DNA of 64,000 bases, taken from positions 43,494,537 through 43,558,536 of the forward strand of contig NC_057834.1 of the NCBI RefSeq assembly GCF_910594005.1. Direction: 5' to 3'. This DNA is from Cervus elaphus. Lineage: Eukaryota; Chordata; Mammalia; Artiodactyla; Cervidae. Shown here one piece after another: positions 22,927-34,900 of this stretch (position 1 is its first letter; every line of letters begins with the position of its first letter). Under the pieces are notes generated by a model. That model was not told the origin of the DNA, searched no databases, and worked only from the letters and a program-made list of their open reading frames with translations. Made by a program: the position numbers and the translations under genes.

Positions 22927-25900
22927 AGAAAAAACAGACCAAAGTTCTTTTAGGTTGGAAAAAAGCACACGGTGGTGGAGTTGGGAGTGTGGAGGGAAAC
23001 TGGGAAATTAGATTTACTATTGACTTGAATTAAAGTAGATGTTTAGTGTTGGATAAATTTTTCCTTTTGAAGGATCTGGAAAGACAGGCAGAAATGTGTG
23101 CTTCTGGGTGCTTATTAGGAGGGGGATGGCTTAAATCGGTTTAGTGAGATGGCAAAGGCAAGAACTTAAAGGGGGAATCTTTTTCCTCTGAAGTTTGATT
23201 TCCTTCTAAACAGCCATATGTCATCCCTTCTAGTTCGAGAGGAGATTACCGATTGCCCCCTATCTTTTCCTCATCCTTTTTGAGGGCTGAGCTCAGCTAA
23301 ATTAAGAAGGTTGTGATTTTTTTTAAGACTTTAATTTTATTAAAAAAAAAAAAAAACACACAAAAAATGTTCCCTCTGGGGAAGGCAAGAGAATGATAAG
23401 AACAGCTGTGTATGTTGAATTTTTTCCAGGTGAATTGGTGCAGAGGTGATCTTTTTTTAACTACTAGCAATAACCACACATTTGAGTGCGCCTTGGGAGG
23501 GGGTGGGAGGAGGACAGACTTTTGGCCAGACTGTTTCAAACAAAACCAAAAACCTAAATAGAGCACTACCATCCTCTGCTGCTGCATTTCTGTAGAAAGC
23601 AACTTATTTTTTGGATTTTTTTTTTTTTTTTAAGAAAAGAAACAAAAAGACCCTAGCAAGCAAAAAACATTTTAAAAAATTAGTTTTTCCCCTCCTATTT
23701 AAGTGATTCTTTCTCCTTCGTCTCTACTTTTGGAGAATGAACTTAACATCCCGGCTTCTTTTGTTAAGCCATAGCTGACCTTAATCTGTGGTTAGTTTAT
23801 TAAAATAATTAAAAAAATACTTTGTAAGAAGAGATATTTTTGATAATAGGACTGATGTCAAAACTTGGGATAGGGGTTAGGGGCAATTTATAAAGAGGTA
23901 GTTAGAGAAATATATATTTTAGTGAACTATAACCACAGATCACAGATTACTCCCAATGAGCTGATCTGTCATTGGATCTTCCTCCTCTCCCCAAACCATC
24001 CTTTTCCCCAGGGGGTGGGAGTGGGAGTGGGTCTGTGGACACAGTAGTGGGGGAGCTCCTTTGCATTTTGCACAAAGCACAAGTCTGGACAGCCTATGCT
24101 CTGGCCAGCACCATTTCTAAGAGCTTTAAACTGGAGGACCTATCCTGGGCCACTTTTCCCTTGTCTTTAAATTATTTCTTTCTGGGGGAAAAAAAAAATC
24201 AACTATGCAATTGTATACACTCCTGGGTGCATATGAAGAAGGGAAATAAGTGTACTTAAATGTGTCTAGAGTGTTAATTGGGGCTATTTTTGTGTATTTG
24301 GATTTCTCTTTTGAGGTGTGTACTCTTAAACCATCCTGTGGAATGTAATCCTCATATTGATCCAAGGCAGACATGGGTTGGGGGTGTGCGTTGGGGGGAC
24401 TTGTGTTTGCCATATGTTGCTTCTGCCCAATCAGGAAGGTTGTCATCCCACCTCCCCCTTGATAACAAAGTCAGCCAAGACTGTCCTCTTCATTGGAACT
24501 TCTCACAATTTAGAAGTTTCCTTTCTCCTCAACAAACTCGAAAAGCCACTTATTTTCTAAATCTGATTGTCTGTTGATTTAATAATTTCCATGGCTATTA
24601 ATTCTTAGGCTTTTATTTGGAAATGGATGTGTTAAGGAAGCAATGAGATCAAAGGAGATAGGTTCCAAAGGAGGGTATGTTTGTATTCCCAGGCAGGACT
24701 GGGGCTGGTGTGAGAGGAGCATTCCCTTCAGGGTCAAAACTTAAGGAGATGCCAGAAGCTCACTAATCAAGAAAAATACTGTTTTAATGCAGCATTTAAG
24801 AAAATTAATGCAAAAAATCCATCATGAGCAAAATATCAAAATCTTTAAAACAGACAGGATCCATCGGAACTGGGGTTAGAGTGAGGGAAGAAAAGCTGAA
24901 TTGAGCAAGGAGGGGTTGAATCTTGTCTTCATTTAAAATTTTGATAACTTTATTCATTGTGGCTCTTTTTATATTAGTTTTGATTTTCAGAATATATTGT
25001 GTGAAAATAGCATCTTGGTCACTGGCTTTTGAGGCATCCTTAAATTTTGTGCCCAAAGTGAGTGCCTTGCTCACCTCACCCCATGTCTGGGCTTAGAACA
25101 ACACTGGTGACACCACCACCATATGAACTTCTGTCCCCTAATATGCACCCAAACAGCAAGTGACTCAAACTCACACCTAGAATTTGCACAGCTCACCTAG
25201 CTTTCCCGTAGGCATCCATCTATATCATAGGATTTTGGCCTGGACCAATAGGAATGGAAACAGACCAGGGATTTTCCCAGAGAATAAAACCAGGAAACTT
25301 AATTCTCCACTGGACTGCTGTGTTTGGATTTGATCTATTAGTCTAGTTAATATTTTTGTTTTTAAAAACTGAGGACAAATGAACAAAAATGGAAACCTTG
25401 TGTCATGTTTGCTTTTGTTTTGATTTATAAACTGACCAACCCCAATCCCTTTTGACTTCTTCAAATAAAAAGGTGGAAATTCTGAGGGGTGCCCAAGGGG
25501 GTGAAAATGGTGAAAAAAGGCGGTGGGGCGGGGGGGAGGTTATTTAGGCCCTATAGCTTTTTCACTAAGAATTTTTTGTTTTTAATTTGGGAAGGTAACT
25601 TTATTGAGGCGTTAAGAAAAAAAAAATAACCTCTCCATTCTAAAAATGAGGGACCCTGAGTCAATGGATATTTTTCCGTAGGGATGAGTAAAGTCTGTTC
25701 TGCTTTATATTTTGAGACGGCTGTAGGATGGGAAGGTGGTGAAAAATTGCCTGGGAAATGACAGTATTTGGGGAGGGAGAAGAGGCAACCTCGTGCAATT
25801 ACTGTGTTGTGGGGAAGGGAGGAGAGGGGTATGTGACATGCACTCCAAGGGAGCCAAATTCCTTAGTTGAGGGTGTGATTGAAGGGGGGGGGGGCGGGGG

Positions 25901-27775
25901 CAGGCCCTTCAATCCTAATTGAGGGATATCATCTCTCAGGCTTAAATAAGTGCACTTAGTTATTTTAACCCAAGGCACTGGGGTACCTACTGAGGTGGTT
26001 ATTGGAGAGGGGAGATTTTCAGGGCTCCTATTTTTCCCTTTTTGATTTCAGACAGTGCTACCGCCTCTACCCACCCTAGGTTCTCCATCTCAGCACTGAT
26101 GGAGCAAATAGGTCTATAGGACATGCCTCCAGATTCCTCCTTTTAATTTATGCTGATGTTTGATTGAGAGTTACAAGACTTAACCAAACATTTTCCCCTC
26201 ACACTGGATTCTACAGCAAAATAAAATGATGATATTAAAAGGGTTTTTTTTTTTTTTTTTTTTTTTTAAGATTCAGTCTATGGAGTGGGATGGTGTTCAA
26301 CTCAGTGCTCTCTGGGGCCTGGATGGAAGTTCCTTCCCTCTGCTGTTAGCTGTTTCTTCTCAAGTGAAACTAAAGCTCACAGACCAACTAAACAAAAATC
26401 AGCAATGACTTTTTAGTGTATGTTTGGGAGTGATGCTGAGCTGGAAAGGATGGAGCTGGTTCTGAATGACCTCTGAGAACCTAGCATTTGCTATTCTTAC
26501 CACTTGCTATACAGCCACATGTCCAAAGTTCCAATCACATTTTATCTTTCCCAATAAAGGAGTTTCAAAAATAATTGTCCCCAAGTTACTCCAACACCTC
26601 TGGACTCTGCATTCTCTTCTTTCTCCAAGGAGTCAGTGTCCCAGACCCACCACCACAGGTGAGAAGACAGAATTAGTAGTCCCTTCTCGTCCTGGAATCA
26701 CCTGCACCACAGATTTTTCTAATTTCCTTTTCCCTCCAGGCCCTTCAACTACAGATTCAGTGACTCATACAGGCAGTCTGTTTCTTTCACTGTGTAGAAA
26801 TCACAGGCTGTTTTGCCCCCTGAACTTAAGTGGATTAACAAAATATTAGGATACCCTCCATGGAGACTTTCTCCACAATCCCTCCCTTTACTGGCCACTT
26901 GGGTAAGGGTTGCTAGAAAAGAGGAAGGGAAGCTGGCTGCCAGTAGCGCAGAGAGGAGCAGGGTGGGGAGGACCTTGGCCTCTTTCTGTGCTTATAACTG
27001 GATCTATGATTCATCTTGTGAGTCACTCAGCTCCACCTCCTTCCTCTAGCTGCCCCTCCCGGCAGCCTTCACTCCTGGCACAAACCTGCAACCAGACCAG
27101 GATTCTGAAAATGGAAAAATCTGATACAGACACTTGCCTCTCCACCATTCCTTTCATCCCCTAAACATCCACTGGGGGTGTGGGGGGTGGTCAGAGGCGG
27201 GGTGGGGTGGGGGTCCTCCTGTTACTTAACACTCAGCTGCTGTCCCCTTTGCATTCCTGGTTAGATGCTGATCCAAGTCACCCGTCTTTTTTCTGGCTCT
27301 GACCTTCCCCCATCCCCCCTCATGTTTTCTCTATTCTCCTGCTGTTCTACACCTCAAGTATTAAAGAATAGAATGAGGCTCTTGACTGAAGGGTGGTGGG
27401 GAGAAGGAAAGTGGATAATGGATTTTTAAATTGTGGTACACACCTTTTTCTATTGCCACAGACCTTGGGAAATATTTTCTTCCCGCGAGGGATTGAGGCT
27501 GATGGAATGCAGGTGGGGGTGGGGAATGTAGCAGCTCTTAGGACTTGTAGAATCAGGCTTCTGGGACGCCTTCCTAGCAGGTGTATGCCTCTTTGTTCCA
27601 GATGGACTCCCTGTCTCACGATATCTTCACTATTTCCACAGTTGCAGCCAAGACAGGGAACTTTTCAAAACTGAGGCCGGAAGGGTGTGTGTGCTGGGGG
27701 GAGGAGAGTTGAGTGTCACTCTGGAAAACTGGGGACCCCACCTAAGGACTGCTGCCTCTGTACAAACTCAAAATC

Positions 27776-27781
27776 AATAAA
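27776..27781 (+). terminator. OTUD7B: Distal polyadenylation signal AATAAA of OTUD7B
   Basis: A canonical AATAAA is followed within 20-50 nt by a T/GT-rich element (TTATTTTGTATCTTGTC). This is the best candidate for the main 3' end of OTUD7B, about 1.1 kb before the MTMR11 start codon. Confidence 0.65.
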
Positions 27782-27800
27782 ACAGCAGCTCAGTAATTTC

Positions 27801-28944
27801 TTATTTTGTATCTTGTCTTTTTCATATCTAAAGGTAGATTTTTGCATACCTACCCTAGTTAATGTTCCTTTACTTCTCTCCTACAGCCTTCCCCACCCAT
27901 CTTTGCTTCTTGGGTTTCAAGGGGGAGGGTTGGGGGATGGGACTGTTGCACTGAACAGAGGGTTCCAGCCCTCAGCTTTCAAAGTCCTCAACATGAATCA
28001 TTAATTTGGAGATCTGATGTCTGGGTTGGAGGGAGGGCTCCTGTACCTGGAATGGGCTCTAGTTTCCAATTGTTTGGATGGGGTGTGTGTGTGTGTGTGT
28101 TTCTTGTGTGTGTGTGTGTGTTTCTTTGGGCCTCCCACCCCCAGCCGTAGAACTTGCATGTACCCGTACCTGTGTCAGCATCCTGCAGATATTTCAGTTT
28201 CTCTCCCCACTTTTCCACTGCACCCTTCACATGAGATATGTTTCACGCTCTCTGGAGAAGAATATACAAAAACACTTCCACTTGCCCCCACCCCAATTCT
28301 TGGGCTTCCCCAGGCAAAAATCCCGACGGCCAATTTCCATTTATTTCTTCTCAACCACTTTAGTTCAGACTGTCAGGAGAGGTGGTAAGGAGACCTGAAG
28401 TACTTCTAATCATTCCTCGCATCCCCTTAAAGAAGACAAAAACAGCTTCCCAGGGAAGCCATCAGTGAGAGTCCAGGGAAGTGGCCCAAATGATTCCAGT
28501 TTAATACTTGTCATTACTGCTTCACTCAAATAGTCCCCAAAGCTCATGAACAGAAAGAGGGTAGGATCTGGGTTTGGAGTAAAGAAGGGAATGTGGTTAT
28601 TTTCTCAGTTCCCCAATTTTCCCTCACCTTTCTTAGGCTCCTCCACTTTCCACTTTTCCAAAATTGTGTGTCTTCTCCTTTAAGGGGCTGGGCATCTCTT
28701 CCGCCCTCTCCAGAGTCGACTGAAGTTTCCGTGGAGCTTTCTCTAGCTGGACTGGACACACCTTTCAAAAGACCCCAAATCGTGCTCCTTGCACCTCAAA
28801 TGCTCCTTTCCCTTGAATCTTTCTCCTGCCCCTCTCCCTGACTTCCCTCCTGCTAGCCACAGGATTCAGCCTCTCCTCAAGGGGCTTGAGCATCCTCGAG
28901 GTTTTCCACCCTTGACTGCTCCATCCCCGGATGGAGCCAGAAAA
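27801..28944. other. OTUD7B-MTMR11 intergenic stretch, including MTMR11 upstream region
   Basis: Apart from the GT microsatellite I see no gene and no young repeat here. The last 300 nt before the MTMR11 ATG are C/T-rich without a strong CpG cluster or TATA box, so the MTMR11 transcription start cannot be placed. Confidence 0.5.
28085..28122. repeat. (TG)n microsatellite, interrupted
   Basis: Two GT runs separated by TTTCTT, between the OTUD7B distal poly(A) signal and MTMR11. Confidence 0.85.
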
Positions 28945-31900
28945 ATGTGGTGGGGGGGCCGGGGCCAGAGTTTCAACATCGCCCCCCAGAAGGAGGAGCC
29001 AGAGATGGGGGTAAGGAGAGGAAAACGGCTTGGGGGAAGGGTTTGTCATATAGAGGGTGCGAATGGGGGTGATGTGGAGAAAAAGAAAAGAATCTAGAGG
29101 CGGAGGGTATGTCTCATATCAACCTCTGGTTGATGGTGCTTGGTCTTTTTTGCAGTCTCAAGTTCATTGTCTCATTATCCATTAACCAGCCCCTCCCTTC
29201 CTTAACTCTCTGCTGACGCCTGTCCTGAGCTCTCCACAGCCACTGATCGCAGTGTCTCCTGAGAGTCTGAGTGTAGGCCTCCAGGGTGGCTGCTGAAGTA
29301 AGCCCAGACTCCAGGACCAGAGAAGCTTGGGGATTAACCCTACACCCTTCACAGCTCTCTGGACCGAAGTCTGTGCAGGGGACTGGGATGCCAGAGCCCA
29401 GGAGTCGTCAGCTGGGCAGCTGCCTGGCCTCTGGAGGCCTCCCAGGTAATAATGCCTTCCCAATACTTTTGATTTCCAGACTGTTCCAAATTTCACACTC
29501 CTCAAACCCTGTTTCAAACCTCACTAAAGATACCTCTGTATTCCTCTTCTGGCTCAAAGTGCTTTTGCCTAAAGTTTGCTCTATTCTCTGCCCAGGGCTG
29601 GCTAGGAGCTTGATGGTCCCTCTGTTTTCTTGACGTTACTCCTCCTCTCATTAACTTATTCAAAAATATTTGAGGGCCTAAAATCTCTCCTCTTAAGCTT
29701 TCATTCTTGTGGGGTTAGGGAGGAATCTTGGTCTTTCCTCTTTAGATTCCCCTGTTGCAGAAAAACTGGCCTCTGTTCACCTACACTGAATAGAAAGAGG
29801 TTTAAAGGAGAGAGAGCTTTAAAGGAGTAGAAAAGAAAAGAAAAAAAAAAAAAAAAGAGTAGAAAAGAGTAGCTTTATTACTTTGCCAGGCAAACGGGGC
29901 CACAGCAAGCTAACGCTCTCAAGACTGTGCCCTTTCCCTTCCTGGGAAGTTGGAAGAGGTCTTATAGTTTTAGGGTGGGAAATGGGACTGAAGATAAGGA
30001 TAAGGGTTGATGTAGACTTGCATTCTTCTCCTCTTGGAGTCACTGGAATCATTAGAGCTGGCTTGGGGCCATTCCAGAACAGGTTCTGGTGGTCCTCAAG
30101 GTCATTGTCCTATGACATTCCTTCTGGAAAGAAGAAAGCTCCCAAGGAAAGGGAAAGCTTCCAAGGGAAGGTTGTCTTGGAGGGGTAAACATCAAGTAGC
30201 CAGAAGGCAATCATTTTCAGAGTGCAATTAAGCAAGAAAGAGAGGGAGAACAAACATGGCTAGGTTGAGTGAGTGGAGAGAATAAGGGCTGCCTAAGGGC
30301 TAACCTTCTCCAAGGCTTCTTCCTTGGAGATGGAAATAGCAACCCACTCCAGTAGTCTTGTCTGGAGAATCCCATGGAGGGAGGAGCCTGGTAGGCTACA
30401 GTCCATGGGGGAAAAGAGTCGGACACGACTGAGCGACTTCACTCACTCACTCACTCAAGGGCTAACATAATGGAGTGACTCAACTAGTTTCTGCTACAGA
30501 ATGTCTGAGAGGAGTGTGTGTATACGAGTGGGGGCAACACTGCGAACAGTCATAACCTGGCTTCCCTTCTTGCCCTGCAGGGGAGCGGATTCTAGCATGG
30601 GCCCCAGGGGTGAGGAAGGGGCTGGAACCTGAAATGCCTGGAACCCTGATCTGCAGCAACTTGAGGGTCACCTTCCAGCCCTGTGGATGGCAGCGGAGTC
30701 AGGTGAGGAGGTTACGGCAGTGGAAAGGACGACTAGTGGCAAGTGGAAAGGGAGTCTAGAAGATTTAGACAAACATTATAGAAGTGAGAGAGTTATGCTT
30801 AAAGGGCTGTCTTCTAAGAGTATCAAGGATTGTTGTTGGGAAGCATCTCTAGGGAGGTTAGGGCTGTCAAGATAGGACAATGAATGAGACTTCACATGTC
30901 TTTAGCATCAGTCATGTGCTTCTTCTAGGAGACTCCCCTGAGCAGTGAGTATGATTTTTCCCTGGCCAACATTGGGCGATTAGAAGCTGGTAAGTGTGGC
31001 GGTTTGGTGAAAGGGCTCACTGTGGGTGCTGGAACCCTTCCTCATCCTTCCTGTATTCTCAGAGGACAGACTGAGTGGATGGAGTGGGATGGGCTAGAAG
31101 AGTTCCTCCTAGAGGGACCCTGATTCATGGCTATACCACTCTTTAACTCTTGACTTCAGTGAATGGCCCTTCCCGAGTCCAGCTCCTCCGACCAGGGTCC
31201 CTGCTTAAATTTATCCCTGAGGAGATTCTGATTCATGGCCAAGACTTCCGGCTACTCAGAGTCGGTTTTGAGGCTGGAGGACTAGAGCCTCAGGCCTTTC
31301 AGGTAAGAGGTCTTCAACCCAAGAATCCCTCCTCCCCTTAGAATCTTGGGATCCTTTCCCTCGCAATCCCCAATAGTCCCATCTCTCAAGATCCCTCTCA
31401 TCATTCTCTCTGCTTCTCTCCTCTAGGAAAGACTAAAATGAGAGTATGGTGAGAGTAAAGGCCTGAGGAGTGTAACTGTGGATGAGTGTCTTCCTTTGAA
31501 AAACAGGGAGGGTTGGACAAGATTATTCCCAAGATTCCTCCCAGCACTACCATTCTGTCATTTTGTGGTTCTAAATGTGTTTTCCTGACTCCAGTGTTCA
31601 TGACCAGTGGAGGCTCCCTTTGTTAGGGACAGTCTTCACTTTTCTTCTCTATTAGTGGCCAAGACAGTGAAACAACATATGAGCCTTATTGCCTCCTTTT
31701 TACTTTAGTCTGAGGCAAAGGATGGGCTGTCCTTTCTTCCACAGGTGACCATGGCCATTGTCCAAGCCAGAGCTCAGAACAGTCTAGCCCAACAGTATGC
31801 AGGGATAACCCTGAGCAAGGCTGGTGAGTGAGGGTGCTTTGGGGGTAAGGAAAGGGTAGAGTCTGAAAAGCAGAAGCTGGCTGGAGACAGAAGAGCTAAG

Positions 31901-34900
31901 CTGTCTCTGGTTCGTCTTCCTCCTCCTCTTGTGCTGACCTCCTGCCCTAGGCCAGAGTTCTGACTCCAGAAAACCACCTATTCCCCTCTTGGAGACAATA
32001 GAAGACTGGGAGACTGAGCGGAAAAAGCAGGCAGCCAGGGGCTGGAGAGTCAGCACTGTCAATGAGAGGTTCGACGTAGCCACCAGGTGATGCCCCAGTC
32101 CACCCAACCCCGTGCTGCCCCATCAATCTTCCCACGCTACTCTGATCTTCTAGAACTTGGCACTTCCCACAAACTCCAGCCTCCAAGGATGTCCACAAAG
32201 CCAGCCCCCTTATCTTCTAGATCTCTAAACCTGAGGTCCTTCAGAATGATGCCTCCTAAGCAACTTCCTTGTAACGACAGGTTTGCATTGTATTGAAGTA
32301 CTGGGCCAGGCTGTGACATAACTCTCAATTTCACAGCCTCCCCCGTTACTTCTGGGTCCCTAACCGAACTCTGGACAGTGAGGTCAGGAGAGCATTTGGC
32401 CACTTCCATCAGGGCCGTGGACCGGTCAGTGTGGGGATGATGGTAATATTGGGGGATTAGAGGGTCATGGGGTGTTAGGGGTCATTGTGAAGGGAGGGGA
32501 TCCTTGAGGTCAGTGCTGGGGCAAGGGTAGGGTGGGGCTAGGAGTTTCTCCCTCAGTGATCCTTCTCTCATCCATGTGAAGCGCCTGTCCTGGCATCACC
32601 CTGGGGGCAGTGATCTTCTTCGTTGTGGGGGCTTCTATACAGCCAGTGACCCCAACAAGGAGGATATCAGGTGAGGGGAGGTTTGATAAGCAGAATCGAG
32701 GGTTAGATGTGAGGGGCAGACACCTTCTCTTACTTTCTGATTCCCTTCCCTCCAGAGCAGTGGAGTCCATGCTTCAGGCTGGGCATTCAGACGTTGTCCT
32801 GGTAGACACCATGGATGAGCTGCCTAGTCTTGCAGATGTCCAACTTGCCCACCTGAGGCTGAGGGCCCTCTGCCTGCCTGGTGAGATAAACTTTGACCCC
32901 TCACCCCACCTCTAGGTCTGTTGACCCTAACCTGGTTTGCCCTTTTGCCTGATATGGATGAGTACTCCTTCAGCCCAATAATCCTTCGTTTTCCACTCAA
33001 CTCCCAATTCCCACAGACCCATTGATTTCCTATCTTCCTGATCCCAACATTTTTTTTTTAAGGCAGCTTTATTGAAATATAATTTACATACCATAAAATT
33101 CACCCTTCACCCATCTTGAGTGTACAATTCAATGCATTTCATTGTATTTACAATGTTGTACAACCATCACAACTTAATTGTAGAAACCTCATGGCCATTT
33201 ATAGTTACTTCTCATTCCTTTCCCCATAAGCAACAACTACCCAACTTATTACCCCTTAATTCTGGACCCTGAATCCCCAGTTCTCCTTATCTCTTTGCCC
33301 TTCTGACTCCTCTGCACTCTCTCAGATTCATCTGTGGCTGAGGATAAATGGCTCTCAGCTCTGGAAGGAACACGATGGTTGGACTACACCAGGTGCTCCA
33401 TCTTTTTCTGGCATGATTTATAATTCAAACTTCTGTTAACCTGGACTCCTCAGTCTTCCATTAACTCTCCTTGGTTCCCCAAGAAGACTGTTATTTGTTG
33501 CTCCTTAGAAGGTGGGGCAGGGCGGCAGGAATTGGGAGTCCGCCTCCATAGTATCCCATGACCCATCACTCCCTTCCTCTAGGCCTATTCTCTTCTCTTC
33601 CTCGCCCACCCTCCAGGTCTTGTCTTCGAAAGGCCAGTGACATCTCAGTCTTAGTGACATCCAGGGTTCGCTCTGTAGTACTTCAAGGTGAGTTTCTTGG
33701 GCCAACCCACTCCATTCCTTGCCATTTTTCTTTACTCACCTGACTGGATTCTGCTCAGGAAGGGAGATCTAGAAAGTTTCCTTGTCCCCTTCCAGTGCTG
33801 GCATCCTCCTCTCATTTTGCTAGGCACTACTCGTGGGAAGATCCTCTGGAGAAGGAAATGGCAACCCACTCCAGTATCTTGCCTGGAAAATCCCATGGAT
33901 GGAGGAACCTGGTAGGCTTACAGTCCACAAGGTCGCAAAGAGTCGGACACGACTGAGCGACTTCACTTTCACTCGTGTTTCAGTGCTACTTCTGCCTCCC
34001 CATTAAGCTTGTGGTTCCTAACAGAGAGGTTCTCAGCCTTCTGTTCTTGTCCTTCCATCAGTGGATGGGGACTGGGATTGGGGGCGGGGGAAGGAAAATG
34101 AGGAAAACTGGTTTGGCATTTGATTCTGCTTCCTACATGTGAAGCTGGGTATTTCTATCTTGGTGGAGTATATGAAGTGAATCACTCAAGGTCTTTGTTT
34201 TCTCTTCACTTTTATGTGCCCTCTCAATCCTACCTACCCAAAACTTTCCCCCTCTGTGCCTCTTACTTCCTCTTGCCATGTTTTCTTTTCTCACTCTCTT
34301 CTGCCCTAGTTTCTTGGCCTTTCTTTCTTTGTCCCTTATCCCTCTTTATCACCCAGAGCGCGGTGATCGTGATTTCAATGGCCTCCTCTCTTCACTCGTC
34401 CAGCTGCTTTCAGCCCCTGAAGCCCGAACACTGCTTGGCTTCCAGTCACTAGTGCAACGAGAGTGGGTGGCAGCTGGACATCCTTTCCTGACCCGACTTG
34501 GGGGATCTGGGGCCAGTGAAGAGGTGAGAATGTTTGGGGAGGGTATTAAGAAGTACAGGGATGAGGAAATGACATACTAAAATCCATAGGAGGTGAATTA
34601 GGTCCAAATTGGGTCTGAGGTTGGGCTGAGCTTGAAAGGAGATCCAGATGAGGGACCACAACCCCCCACCTCAACTAATTTCCACTCCCTGACCACCTTA
34701 GTGTCCCCATTCCCACGTCACTCATCCTCCCCATTTAAGTCCCCACAACCCCTTCCAACCTCTTAAATTTCCCTCTTCTCAGGCCCCAGTGTTTCTCCTC
34801 TTCCTTGATTGCGTCTGGCAGCTCCTCCAGCAGTTTCCAGCTGAGTTTGAATTTTCTGAGTTCTTCCTTCTTGCTCTTCATGACAGTGTCAGAGTTCCTG

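Larger units (their letters stand above)
22534..27800 (+). other. OTUD7B: OTUD7B long 3'UTR with alternative poly(A) sites
   Basis: No coding exon can be recognised between the OTUD7B stop and MTMR11. The stretch contains poly-A/poly-T runs (around 23,340, 23,610 and 26,236) and G runs (around 25,886), but no Bov-tA, CHR or BovB insertions, unlike the introns. This fits exonic constraint on a long 3'UTR. The proximal poly(A) hexamer is at 22,921 and a distal one at 27,776 is followed by a T/GT-rich region. That both are used is inferred. Confidence 0.7.
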
